From Pseudomonadota bacterium (GTDB taxonomy: Bacteria; Pseudomonadota; Alphaproteobacteria; Rhizobiales; Xanthobacteraceae): a stretch of 14,296 bases of DNA. This document shows, piece by piece, positions 6,580 to 13,490 of the stretch. The stretch spans positions 1 to 14,296 of the forward strand of contig JAEWBW010000274.1 of the NCBI GenBank assembly GCA_023390955.1, read 5' to 3'. Both the position numbers and the translations under genes were made by a program. The notes under the pieces were generated by a model. That model did not search any database. It worked only from the letters and a program-made list of their open reading frames with translations, and had not been told where the DNA came from. Every line of letters starts with the position of its first letter. Within the stretch, counting starts at the first letter, position 1.

Positions 6580-6715
6580 TTGACGATGCCGTGACGCCTG
6601 ACCAAAGCTCACGGCTAGGATTTCGGGGGTCTCGTGCCCCTACCGAAAAGCAGGTCTGCACAAACAACGACAGACCCTTCCAGGAGAGGGCTGCGGCATC
6701 GCCGCAGCCCTTTTT
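6580..6715 (+). ncRNA. Candidate small RNA of three hairpins ending in a terminator
   Basis: The strand folds into three successive stem-loops. The first is TTTCGG (6621-6626) with CCGAAA (6643-6648), extended inward by GGG/CCC with a TA bulge. The second is GGTCTG (6653-6658) with CAGACC (6671-6676), with a CA-rich unpaired loop CACAAACAACGA. The third is a 10-bp terminator stem followed by T5. No credible protein is encoded. The CA-rich loop and U-rich terminator tail are common in Hfq-type bacterial sRNAs. The 5' end is uncertain: it depends on the possible promoter at 6549-6573, and a TTGACG at 6580 has no good -10 partner. The alternative is a structured 3' UTR of the response regulator mRNA. 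Confidence 0.4.
6688..6715 (+). terminator. Strong intrinsic terminator before thrC
   Basis: A perfect 10-bp GC-rich stem (GGGCTGCGGC at 6688-6697 with GCCGCAGCCC at 6701-6710), an ATC loop and five T residues. It lies 168 bases after the response regulator stop and 155 bases before thrC, so thrC needs its own promoter in 6716-6870. I could not find a convincing sigma-70 site there. Confidence 0.93.
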
Positions 6716-6870
6716 GCTGCATCCTGCCGGTGCCGGGCGGCGATGCGCGCGGTTTCCCGATGCCGCAAAACGCTTTATGGTGCCCTTTCAGCTTCGGTGG
6801 CGAAGCAAGTAACTTCATCAAATCAAAGGTTTAGGTCCTCGTTGAATGTGACCGGCCTTTGGAGGGCGGT

Positions 6871-8289
6871 TTGACTCGTTATATTTCGACCCGGGGCGAG
6901 GCCCCAGAGCTTGGCTTCTGCGATGTGATGCTGACCGGGCTTGCCCGCGACGGAGGCCTGTATGTGCCGGCCGTCTGGCCGCAGCTCTCGCATGAGACCA
7001 TCGCCGGCTTCTTCGGCCGTCCCTATTGGGAGGTCGCGGTCGACGTGATCCGCCCGTTCGTGGCCGGCGAAATCTCGGATGCCGATCTCGGCCGCATGGC
7101 GAACGAGGCCTATGCCACTTTCCGCCACCCGGCCGTCGTGCCGCTGCGCCAAATGGCGCCGAATCAGTTCGTGCTGGAGCTGTTCCACGGGCCGACGCTC
7201 GCCTTCAAGGACGTGGCGATGCAGCTGATCTCGCGGCTGATGGACCATGTCCTCGCCAAGCGCGGCCAGCGTACGACGATCGTCGTCGCCACCTCCGGCG
7301 ACACCGGTGGGGCTGCGGTCGAAGCCTTTGCAAACCTGCAGAACGTCGATCTGATCGTGCTGTTTCCGGATGGTCGCATCTCCGACGTGCAGCGGCGGAT
7401 GATGACCACGACCGGCGCCGCCAATGTGCACGCGCTCGCCATCGAAGGCACTTTTGACGATTGCCAGGCGTTGGTGAAGGCGATGTTCAACCATCACCGT
7501 TTCCGCGACCAGACCGCGCTGTCCGGCGTCAACTCGATCAACTGGGCGCGCATCGTCGCGCAGGTGGTCTACTATTTCACCTCGGCCGTCGCGGTCGGCG
7601 CGCCGGCGCGGCAGGTCGATTTCACCGTGCCCACCGGCAATTTTGGCGACATCTTCGCCGGCTACGTTGCCAAGCGGATGGGCCTGCCGGTGCGATGCCT
7701 GCGTATCGCCGCCAACGTCAACGACATCCTGGCGCGCACGCTCAAGACCGGCATCTACGAGGTGCGCGAGGTGCACGCCACCGCCTCGCCCTCGATGGAC
7801 ATCCAGATCTCGTCGAATTTCGAGCGGCTGCTGTTCGAGGCGGGCGACCGTGACGCCGCCGGCGTGCGCCGGCTGATGGACTCGCTGAAGCAGTCCGGCC
7901 GCTTCGTGCTGCCCGACCGGCTGCTGGCGGCGATCCGGGAAGAATTCGATGCCGGCCGCGCCGATGAGACCGAGACCTCGGCCGCGATCCGCGCCGCGTG
8001 GCGCGAAGCCGGCGAGCTGGTCGATCCCCACACGGCGGTCGCGCTTGCGGTCGCCGACCGCGACACCACCGACACGACAGTGCCCAACATCGTGCTGTCC
8101 ACCGCGCATCCCGCCAAATTCCCCGATGCGGTCGAGGCGGCCTGTGGCCAGCGGCCGCAACTGCCGGCCTGGCTCGACGGGCTCATGACCAAATCCGAAC
8201 ACATCAAGGTGATGAAGAACGACCAGGCCGAGGTCGAGCAGTTCGTGCTGTCGGTCAGCCGGGCTGCGAAACAGGGAGTTGCCGGATGA
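6871..8289 (+). CDS. thrC: Threonine synthase
   Basis: This PLP enzyme converts O-phosphohomoserine and water to threonine and phosphate, the last step of threonine synthesis. The 472-residue protein begins MTRYISTRGEAP, typical of the longer class of threonine synthases. The PLP-binding lysine is Lys113 in FHGPTLAFKDVAMQL, followed by the phosphate-binding SGDTGGAA loop and the PTGNFGDIFAGY motif. I chose the rare start TTG at 6871 because GGAGGG at 6861-6866 stands at proper spacing and the N-terminus then matches the family; another in-frame TTG at 6859 would overlap that Shine-Dalgarno. The stop overlaps the next ATG (ATGA at 8286-8289), so it is translationally coupled to the peptidase gene. 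Confidence 0.97.
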   Translation: MTRYISTRGEAPELGFCDVMLTGLARDGGLYVPAVWPQLSHETIAGFFGRPYWEVAVDVIRPFVAGEISDADLGRMANEAYATFRHPAVVPLRQMAPNQFVLELFHGPTLAFKDVAMQLISRLMDHVLAKRGQRTTIVVATSGDTGGAAVEAFANLQNVDLIVLFPDGRISDVQRRMMTTTGAANVHALAIEGTFDDCQALVKAMFNHHRFRDQTALSGVNSINWARIVAQVVYYFTSAVAVGAPARQVDFTVPTGNFGDIFAGYVAKRMGLPVRCLRIAANVNDILARTLKTGIYEVREVHATASPSMDIQISSNFERLLFEAGDRDAAGVRRLMDSLKQSGRFVLPDRLLAAIREEFDAGRADETETSAAIRAAWREAGELVDPHTAVALAVADRDTTDTTVPNIVLSTAHPAKFPDAVEAACGQRPQLPAWLDGLMTKSEHIKVMKNDQAEVEQFVLSVSRAAKQGVAG

Positions 8290-9575
8290 GCGTCGAGATT
8301 TCCAAGCTTGCGTCCGGCCTCACCATCGTCACCGACAACATGCCTCACCTCGAGACCGCAGCGCTCGGCGTCTGGGCCGGCGTCGGCGGTCGCGACGAGA
8401 AGCCGAACGAGCATGGCATCTCGCATCTGCTCGAGCACATGGCCTTCAAGGGCACGACCCGGCGCTCCTCGCGCGAGATCGTCGAGGAGATCGAGGCCGT
8501 CGGCGGCGACCTCAATGCCGGCACCTCCACGGAGACGACGTCCTATTACGCGCGGGTGATGAAGGCCGACGTACCGCTGGCCCTCGACGTGCTCTCCGAC
8601 ATTCTCGCCAACCCCGCCTTCGAGCCGGACGAGCTGGAGCGCGAGAAGAACGTCATCGTGCAGGAGATCGGCGCCGCGCAGGATACGCCCGACGATGTCG
8701 TGTTCGAGCATCTCAACGAGCTCTGCTATCCCGACCAGCCGATGGGCCGCTCGCTGCTCGGCACCGCCAAGACGCTGAGCGGCTTCGACCGCGACATGCT
8801 GCGCGGCTATCTCTCGACGCATTATCGCGGGCCCGACATGGTGGTCGCGGCCGCCGGTGCGGTCGATCACAAGCAGGTCGTGGCCGAAGTCGAAAAACAC
8901 TTTGGGAGTTTTCAGGGCTCGCCGGGCCCGAAGCCGCAGGCGGCGCAGTTCGGCAAGGGCGGCACCAAGGTCGTGCACCGCGAGCTCGAGCAGGCGCATC
9001 TGACGCTGGCGCTGGAAGGCGTGCCGCAGACCGATCCGTCGCTGTTCTCGCTGCAGGTCTTCACCAACATCCTCGGTGGCGGAATGTCGTCGCGGCTGTT
9101 CCAGGAGGTGCGGGAGAAGCGGGGCCTGTGCTACTCGATCTACAGTTTCCACGCGCCCTATACCGATACCGGTTTCTTCGGGCTCTACACCGGCACCGAT
9201 CCGGCCGATGCGCCGGAGATGATGGATGTCGTCGTGGACGTCATGAATGATTCGGTGGAGACGCTGGCTGAAGCCGAGATCGCGCGCGCCAAGGCGCAGA
9301 TGAAGGCGGGGCTGCTGATGGCGCTGGAAAGCTGCTCGTCGCGTGCCGAGCAGCTCGCGCGCCACGTGCTGGCCTATGGCCGGCCGCAATCGGTGCAGGA
9401 GCTGGTGGACCGGATCGACGCGGTCAGCGTCGAATCGACCCGCAACGCGGCACGTGCGCTATTATCGCGGAGCCGTCCTGCAGTGGTCGCATTGGGCAGC
9501 GGCAGGGGTCTAGACACGGCGGTGGCTTTTGCGGAAGGATTGACGAAGGCGCGAGACAAGGCGCGGCTCCACTAG
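8286..9575 (+). CDS. M16 family zinc metallopeptidase (processing-peptidase-like)
   Basis: This 429-residue M16B peptidase is related to the beta subunit of the mitochondrial processing peptidase and to PqqL-type proteins. The inverted zinc motif HxxEH is present as His47, Glu50 and His51 in HLLEHMAFKGT, with the third zinc ligand Glu127 in VIVQEIGAAQD, 76 residues on, as the family requires. The C-terminal half carries the substrate-binding GGGMSSRLFQEVREKRGLCYS. It should therefore be catalytically active, not an inactive partner subunit. No signal peptide is visible, so a cytoplasmic site is likely. An M16 gene directly after thrC is a frequent arrangement in Rhizobiales. The substrate is unknown; ATGA coupling to thrC shows co-expression, not a shared pathway. 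Confidence 0.95.
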   Translation: MSVEISKLASGLTIVTDNMPHLETAALGVWAGVGGRDEKPNEHGISHLLEHMAFKGTTRRSSREIVEEIEAVGGDLNAGTSTETTSYYARVMKADVPLALDVLSDILANPAFEPDELEREKNVIVQEIGAAQDTPDDVVFEHLNELCYPDQPMGRSLLGTAKTLSGFDRDMLRGYLSTHYRGPDMVVAAAGAVDHKQVVAEVEKHFGSFQGSPGPKPQAAQFGKGGTKVVHRELEQAHLTLALEGVPQTDPSLFSLQVFTNILGGGMSSRLFQEVREKRGLCYSIYSFHAPYTDTGFFGLYTGTDPADAPEMMDVVVDVMNDSVETLAEAEIARAKAQMKAGLLMALESCSSRAEQLARHVLAYGRPQSVQELVDRIDAVSVESTRNAARALLSRSRPAVVALGSGRGLDTAVAFAEGLTKARDKARLH

Positions 9576-9612
9576 GACGCCGCGATCGTCTCGGGCTCTC
9601 GGGAAGCATCAC

Positions 9613-10200
9613 ATGGCCCTCTTTCGTTTGCCATCCAGCGGACCCGCCGCCCTCGCGCCTCGCGGCAACGGGCTCCTGCTGCGCGCGCCGCAGATGTCGG
9701 ATTTCCTGCAATGGGCGCATCTGCGCGAGGCAAGCCGCGACTACCTCACGCCCTGGGAACCGATCTGGCCGTCCGACGACCTCACGAGGTCCGGTTTCCG
9801 CCGCCGCCTGCGCCGCTATTCCGAGGACATCTCGGCGGACCGCTCCTATCCCTTTCTGGTGTTCCGCGAGCTTGACGGGGCCATGGTCGGCGGCATCACG
9901 CTGGCCAATGTCCGGCGCGGCATCGTTCAGGCCGGCACCATCGGCTACTGGGTGGGGCAGCCCCACGCCCATCGCGGCTACATGACCGCGGCGTTGCGGG
10001 TGCTGCTGCCGACCCTGTTCGGTGAGCTCAATCTGCACCGGGTCGAGGCCGCCTGCATTCCGACCAATGCGCCGTCGATTCGCGTGCTGGAGAAATGCGG
10101 GTTCTCCCGCGAAGGCCTGGCGCGCCGTTATCTCTGCATCAACGGGGTCTGGCAGGACCATCTGCTGTTCGGCCTGCTGCACGAGGATTTCCGCGGCTGA
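9613..10200 (+). CDS. GNAT family N-acetyltransferase, RimJ/RimL-like
   Basis: This 195-residue acetyl-CoA-dependent acetyltransferase has an N-terminal LLLRAPQMSDFLQWAHLREAS, the typical opening of RimJ/RimL-type GNATs. The acetyl-CoA pyrophosphate-binding region GYWVGQPHAHRGYMTAAL (motif A) lies at about 117-134. The HRVEAACIPTNAPSIRVLEKCGF block at about 139-161 is the classic Rim-type motif B, with an Asn-x-x-Ser contact. RimJ acetylates ribosomal protein S5 in enterobacteria, but many relatives act on other proteins or small molecules, so the substrate is left open. The start is ATG at 9613, with GGGAAG upstream. It lies 37 bases after the M16 gene, so it is probably the third gene of the thrC operon. 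Confidence 0.93.
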   Translation: MALFRLPSSGPAALAPRGNGLLLRAPQMSDFLQWAHLREASRDYLTPWEPIWPSDDLTRSGFRRRLRRYSEDISADRSYPFLVFRELDGAMVGGITLANVRRGIVQAGTIGYWVGQPHAHRGYMTAALRVLLPTLFGELNLHRVEAACIPTNAPSIRVLEKCGFSREGLARRYLCINGVWQDHLLFGLLHEDFRG

Positions 10201-10218
10201 TTCGGTGCCCGCGGAGCT

Positions 10219-10249
10219 CACCAGCGTCCCTGACGGGGCCCTGCTGGTG
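10219..10249 (+). other. Stem-loop after the acetyltransferase gene
   Basis: CACCAGC at 10219-10225 pairs with GCTGGTG at 10243-10249, and an inner CCC/GGG can extend the structure. It starts 18 bases after the acetyltransferase stop. No T-run follows, so it may be a factor-dependent or weak terminator, or an RNA-stabilising 3' hairpin for the thrC operon. Confidence 0.45.
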
Positions 10250-10283
10250 GCGGTGCGTCCCCCGTCTTCCACCTTTTCCTGCC

Positions 10284-10311
10284 TTGGGTTCGCCGATTTT
10301 GGCGATATAAA
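10284..10311 (+). promoter_or_regulatory. Likely sigma-70 promoter for the exported protein gene
   Basis: TTGGGT at 10284-10289 and TATAAA at 10306-10311 are separated by 16 bases. A start near 10318 leaves about 27 bases before the ATG at 10345 and only about 9 before the ATG at 10327, which is one reason to prefer the later start. Confidence 0.5.
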
Positions 10312-10344
10312 ACCCCGAAGAGTTCCATGGAGTACGGGTCTTTG

Positions 10345-11016
10345 ATGGTGACAGAGCTTCGATCGTCGCGCGCAGCGTTGCAAATTGGTCCGGTGTTGGC
10401 TCTGGCGGTTGCGCTCGCGCTGGCGGCCACTTCGCCTGCAGCGGCGCAATCGCTGACCGACCGCTTCAAGAGCATGTTCGGCGGCAAGCCCGACGAGCCG
10501 GCCAAGACCACGACGCCGACGGCGCCCGGACAGCCGGCCGAGGCCGAGGCGGACATCGATTGTCCGCCGGTCACCGTGCGTGCCGGTGCGTCCACCTATG
10601 CGGTCGCCAACCCAGGCAAGCAGGCGATCGGCAACGATGTGCGCTACCAGGCTTCGATCACCAAGATGGCTCGCGAATGCTCCCGCAGCGGCGGCGAGAT
10701 CACCGCACGGATCGGCATTCAGGGCCGCGTCGTCGTCGGCCCCGCCGGTGCGCCGGCCTCGGTCGAGATTCCGCTGCGCGTGGCGGTGGTTCAGGGCGGC
10801 ATCGGCGAGAAGGTGATCGGATCCAAGGCCTACAGGACCACGGTTTCGATTACCGAGGGCGGTACTGTGCCCTTCACCTTTGTCGCCGAGGATCTGGTCT
10901 TTCCGGTGCCTTCGGCGGCCGTCATCGATTCCTACATCTTCTACGTCGGCTTCGACCCGCAGGCGCTCTCGGGCCCGTCAAAGGCTGCGCCGAAGAAGAA
11001 GCAGCCGGCGCAATAG
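10345..11016 (+). CDS. Exported protein of unknown function, conserved-looking
   Basis: This 223-residue protein begins with a signal peptide: MVTELRSSR, a hydrophobic stretch (IGPVLALAVALALAAT) and a probable signal peptidase I site after SPAAA or SPAAAA. The mature form starts QSLTDRFKSMFGGKP, followed by a Pro/Thr/Ala-rich low-complexity linker. A folded domain of about 140 residues begins DIDCPPVTVRAGAST. It has exactly two cysteines in the mature part (in DIDCPPV and ARECSRSG), which could form a disulfide in the periplasm. The tail is Lys-rich (AAPKKKQPAQ). I recall similar signal-peptide proteins with a D-C-P-x-V-x-V-R-x-G-A-S motif in other Rhizobiales, without assigned function. There is no lipobox. 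An in-frame ATG at 10327 would add six residues. Confidence 0.85.
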   Translation: MVTELRSSRAALQIGPVLALAVALALAATSPAAAQSLTDRFKSMFGGKPDEPAKTTTPTAPGQPAEAEADIDCPPVTVRAGASTYAVANPGKQAIGNDVRYQASITKMARECSRSGGEITARIGIQGRVVVGPAGAPASVEIPLRVAVVQGGIGEKVIGSKAYRTTVSITEGGTVPFTFVAEDLVFPVPSAAVIDSYIFYVGFDPQALSGPSKAAPKKKQPAQ

Positions 11017-11023
11017 TTCGGGC

Positions 11024-11163
11024 GCTCGTGCCCCGGACGCAGCGCAGCACGTAGTGATGCGCTGCTGAGCCGGGGCCCACACTTGAGCAATTCGCCACTT
11101 CGCCATCTGGGTCCCGGCTCTGCGGAGCAGCGTTGCACGCTGCACCGCGTCCGGGACACGAGC
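11024..11163. repeat. Intergenic palindromic element with cloverleaf-like fold
   Basis: Outer arms of 17 bases, GCTCGTGCCCCGGACGC (11024-11040) and GCGTCCGGGACACGAGC (11147-11163), are complementary except at one position. Inside are three further inverted repeats: CAGCGCA/TGCGCTG (11040-11046 and 11058-11064), GAGCCGGGGCCCA/TGGGTCCCGGCTC (11067-11079 and 11108-11120, one G-T wobble), and GCAGCGT/ACGCTGC (11127-11133 and 11137-11143). Together they make a cloverleaf-like shape. The sequence resembles a palindromic repeat I recall from Bradyrhizobium and related genomes; copy number cannot be judged from this single copy. Confidence 0.75.
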
Positions 11164-11177
11164 GACTGGAGCAAAAC

Positions 11178-11209
11178 AAAAAAGCCGGCGCTCATCGCGC
11201 CGGCTTTTT
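11178..11209. terminator. Bidirectional intrinsic terminator
   Basis: GCCGGCGC (11184-11191) and GCGCCGGC (11197-11204) form a perfect 8-bp stem with a TCATC loop, flanked by A6 on the left and T5 on the right. It works in both directions. It can stop the plus-strand exported-protein transcript and the minus-strand F0 operon after atpF, whose stop codon lies 20 bases to the right. Confidence 0.93.
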
Positions 11210-11229
11210 GATTGGTGAGAGAGAAGCCC

Positions 11230-11715
11230 TCAGTTCAGCTTCTGCCGAACCTCGGTGATGCCCTTGGACAGCAAGTCGTCGGCGACCTGGCCCTTGACCG
11301 ACTGCGACAGGATCGTGGAAGCGGCCTGGATGGCGGCTTCCGCGGCTGCGGCGCGGACGTCGGCGAGTGCCTGGGCCTCGGCAAGCGCGATCTTGCCCTC
11401 GGCGGTCTTGGTGCGGCGGGCCACGAAGTCTTCCATCTTCGCCTTGGCTTCGGTCGCGATGCGCTCGGCTTCGGACTTGGCGTTGGCAATGATCTCCTGG
11501 GCCTCACGTTCGGCGCTGGCGCTGCGTGCCTTGTAGTCGGCGAGCACCTTGGCCGCCTCCTGCTTGAGACGCTCGGCGTCGGCGAGCTCGGCCTTGATGC
11601 GGTCGGCGCGATGATCGAGTGCGGTCATCGCCGACTTGAAGACGCCGAGATAGCCGAACACGACCATCAGGACGACGAACGCGACGGCGACCCAGGTTTC
11701 AGGATCGAAGAACAT
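11230..11715 (-). CDS. atpF: F0F1 ATP synthase subunit b
   Basis: This 161-residue peripheral-stalk subunit holds the F1 head still relative to the a subunit. One N-terminal transmembrane helix (about 8-26, WVAVAFVVLMVVFGYLGVF) is followed by a long, highly charged, Ala-rich helix with heptad character (DRIKAELADAERLKQEAAK, AEREAQEIIANAKSEAER). This is the normal domain order and length for b. It sits five bases after the b' gene and is the last gene of the operon, followed at once by the bidirectional terminator. Photosynthetic and many other alphaproteobacteria use a b/b' heterodimer in place of b2, which fits the adjacent paralogue. Database names for b and b' are sometimes swapped. Confidence 0.96.
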   Translation of the reverse strand: MFFDPETWVAVAFVVLMVVFGYLGVFKSAMTALDHRADRIKAELADAERLKQEAAKVLADYKARSASAEREAQEIIANAKSEAERIATEAKAKMEDFVARRTKTAEGKIALAEAQALADVRAAAAEAAIQAASTILSQSVKGQVADDLLSKGITEVRQKLN

Positions 11716-11720
11716 ACCGA

Positions 11721-12287
11721 CTAACCCTTCAAGGACGCGTCAACGGCGGAATTGACCGAGGCCGCATCCGGAACGATCCCGGTGAGCTGCTGCACGATCG
11801 TGCCGGCCGCATCGGCGGCGATGCCGCGGACGTTGCTCATGGCGGTGGCGCGGGTCGAGGCGATGGTCTTTTCCGCCTCGGCGAGCTTCTTCGCCAATTG
11901 GTCTTCCAGCGATTTGCGCTCGGCTTCCGCCGCCGCATTCGCCTTGTCGCGGGATTCGTTGCCGATTGCCTGCGCCCGCGAACGCGCCGAAGCGAGCTCG
12001 CCTTCGTAGGCCTTCAGCGCCGCTTCGGACTGGTCCTTCAGCTTCTGCGCTTCGGCGAGGTCACCCTCGATCTTGTTCTGGCGCGCCTCGATCGCACCGC
12101 CGACGCGCGGCAGAGCGAGCTTGGACACGATCACGTAAAGCAGGACGAAGAAGATCGCGAGCGACACCAGCTGCGAAGCAAAGGTGCTGCTCTCGAACGG
12201 CGGGAAACCGCCGCTGTGATGTCCGCCATCGGCTTCCGTGTGGGCGCCGGCCGGCCGACCTTTCGCCCCGCCATGACTCTCGGCCAT
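11721..12287 (-). CDS. atpG: F0F1 ATP synthase subunit b'
   Basis: This 188-residue b-type stalk subunit has an N-terminal extension of about 35 residues rich in His and Gly (HGGAKGRPAGAHTEADGGHH). One transmembrane helix (about 38-56, SQLVSLAIFFVLLYVIVSK) and a long charged coiled-coil segment follow (ARQNKIEGDLAEAQKLKDQ onwards). The extension and LALPRVGGAIEARQNKI are typical of alphaproteobacterial b', which pairs with b to make the peripheral stalk. The start is ATG at 12287 with a clear AGGAG upstream, so this gene has its own strong ribosome binding site after the hairpin that separates it from atpE. The symbol atpG is used for b' in this lineage; elsewhere atpG means F1 gamma. Confidence 0.95.
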   Translation of the reverse strand: MAESHGGAKGRPAGAHTEADGGHHSGGFPPFESSTFASQLVSLAIFFVLLYVIVSKLALPRVGGAIEARQNKIEGDLAEAQKLKDQSEAALKAYEGELASARSRAQAIGNESRDKANAAAEAERKSLEDQLAKKLAEAEKTIASTRATAMSNVRGIAADAAGTIVQQLTGIVPDAASVNSAVDASLKG

Positions 12288-12308
12288 GGAGTACTCCTGT
12301 TGCTGTCA

Positions 12309-12334
12309 CGCGCCGCTTCGGATGAAGCGGCGCG
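12309..12334 (-). other. Strong hairpin between atpE and atpG(b')
   Basis: CGCGCCGCTTC (12309-12319) and GAAGCGGCGCG (12324-12334) form a perfect 11-bp stem with a four-base loop. It lies 14 bases after the atpE stop in the direction of transcription. No U-run follows, so termination is not expected. Such a hairpin could protect the upstream atpE message from 3' decay, or mark a processing site, helping to make many c subunits per b'. That function is inferred from known atp operon stoichiometry. Confidence 0.7.
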
Positions 12335-12348
12335 AAAGAAGTCGTTCT

Positions 12349-12576
12349 TTAGAAAACGAACAGCAGAAGCAGCGCGATCAGCAGCGAGAAGATGCCGAGC
12401 GCTTCGGTCACGGCGAAGCCGAAGATCAGGTTGCCGAACTGGCCCTGAGCAGCCGACGGGTTGCGGACGGCTGCGGCGAGATAGTTGCCGAAGATCACGC
12501 CCACGCCGACGCCCGCGCCGCCCATGCCGATGCATGCGATGCCCGCGCCGATAAGTTTTGCTGCTGCCGGATCCAT
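12349..12576 (-). CDS. atpE: F0F1 ATP synthase subunit c (proteolipid)
   Basis: This 75-residue hairpin protein forms the rotating c-ring of F0. Helix 1 (about 6-30) carries the Gly-rich GAGIACIGMGGAGVGVGVIFG, the polar loop is VRNPSAAQGQ, and helix 2 (about 49-74) holds the proton-carrying Glu58 in FGFAVTEALGIF. The loop Arg-Asn-Pro contacts F1. Glu, not Asp, is used here, as in other alphaproteobacteria, and no Na+-type ligand set is apparent. The start is ATG at 12576 with AAGGAG at good spacing. The frame stays open far upstream only because of high GC; the short product is the true one. It lies 53 bases after atpB. Confidence 0.98.
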   Translation of the reverse strand: MDPAAAKLIGAGIACIGMGGAGVGVGVIFGNYLAAAVRNPSAAQGQFGNLIFGFAVTEALGIFSLLIALLLLFVF

Positions 12577-12629
12577 TTTAGACTCCTTGGAAGAAAGATT
12601 GGGTTGTGGGTGGAAATTCCCCGGACCGC

Positions 12630-13379
12630 TTAGTGTCCCGGATGAATGGCGTCGTTGAGGTAGATGCAGGTCAGGATCGCAAACACATAGGCTTGCAGGA
12701 ACGCGACCAGAATCTCGAGGGCGTAGAGCGCGACCGTGAGCGCCAGCGGCAGCACGCCGCCGACCCAGCCTAGGGCGCCGAGCGAGAAGCCCAGCATGGC
12801 GACGAAGCCCGCGAAAACCTTCAGCGCGATATGGCCGGCCAGCATGTTGGCGAACAGACGAATGCTGTGCGAGACCGGCCGCAGGAAGAACGACAGGATC
12901 TCGATGAACATGACCAGCGGCAGGATGTAGCCGGGGACGCCGTGAGGAACGAAAATCGAGAAGAATTTCAGGCCGTTCTTGGCGACGCCGTAGATCAGCA
13001 CGGTAAAGAAGACCAGCAGCGCCAGTCCTACGGTGACGATCAGGTGGCTCGAGATCGTGAAGGTGTAGGGGATGATGCCCACCAGGTTCGAGACGCAGAT
13101 GAACATGAACAGCGAAAAGATCAGCGGGAAGAACTTCATGCCTTCCGCGCCGGCCGTCGAACGGATGGTCGAGGCGACGAATTCGTAGGAGATCTCGGCG
13201 ACCGACTGCAGGCGACCGGGAACCAGCTGCGTGCCGCTGGCCAGCATCAGGATCGAGATGATGGCGACCGCCACCAGCATGTAGAGCGATGAATTGGTGA
13301 AGGCGATCGTATGATTGCCGATATGGCCGATCGTGAAGAGAGGCTCGATGTTGAACTGGTGGATCGGATCGATTTTCAT
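12630..13379 (-). CDS. atpB: F0F1 ATP synthase subunit a
   Basis: This 249-residue membrane subunit forms the two proton half-channels next to the c-ring. The essential arginine is Arg174 in HSIRLFANMLAGH. Other conserved stretches are NLVGIIPYTFTISSHL (about 98-113), PGYILPLVMFIEILSFFLRP, and the C-terminal LEILVAFLQAYVFAILTCIYLNDA. Five to six transmembrane helices are expected, and the length is typical for Rhizobiales. I chose ATG at 13379 (MKIDPIHQF) because this N-terminus matches the family; a TTG ten codons upstream would add MPGRPRDAAP. The Shine-Dalgarno is weak either way. A 111-base gap with GC-rich inverted repeats separates it from atpI. Confidence 0.98.
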   Translation of the reverse strand: MKIDPIHQFNIEPLFTIGHIGNHTIAFTNSSLYMLVAVAIISILMLASGTQLVPGRLQSVAEISYEFVASTIRSTAGAEGMKFFPLIFSLFMFICVSNLVGIIPYTFTISSHLIVTVGLALLVFFTVLIYGVAKNGLKFFSIFVPHGVPGYILPLVMFIEILSFFLRPVSHSIRLFANMLAGHIALKVFAGFVAMLGFSLGALGWVGGVLPLALTVALYALEILVAFLQAYVFAILTCIYLNDAIHPGH

Positions 13380-13428
13380 CGGCGCGGCATCTCTTGGTCT
13401 GCCGGGCAATGCCGGCTGGTCTCGGTCT

Positions 13429-13443
13429 GCCGGCCGGGCCGGC
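13429..13443 (-). other. GC-rich palindrome between atpI and atpB
   Basis: GCCGGCC and GGCCGGC flank a single G, a perfect palindrome in the 111-base atpI-atpB gap. Further CCGG copies lie on both sides (13448-13462). There is no T-run. It may simply reflect GC-rich DNA, or give an RNA hairpin that lowers expression of atpI relative to atpB. Confidence 0.35.
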
Positions 13444-13490
13444 CCGCACCGGCGAAACCGGCGCGATCATTCCTCTCCTGTGCGGATCGC

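Noticed and set aside
6777..6812. An 11-codon frame upstream of thrC as a possible attenuator leader peptide
   Set aside because: Its product (MVPFQLRWRSK) has no run of Thr or Ile codons, there is no convincing Shine-Dalgarno, and no terminator/antiterminator pair follows it.
7755..9389. A long open frame of 544 codons on the minus strand across thrC and the M16 gene
   Set aside because: The plus strand carries two clear enzymes with all their motifs. The antisense translation is rich in Arg, His and Gly, without family motifs, as expected from high GC at third codon positions. The same applies to long minus-strand frames at 810-1874, 1844-2755 and 6823-8202.
12577..13470. Upstream extension of the atpE frame by about 298 codons
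   Set aside because: It lies over atpB in another frame, and atpE has its own Shine-Dalgarno and a canonical 75-residue product.
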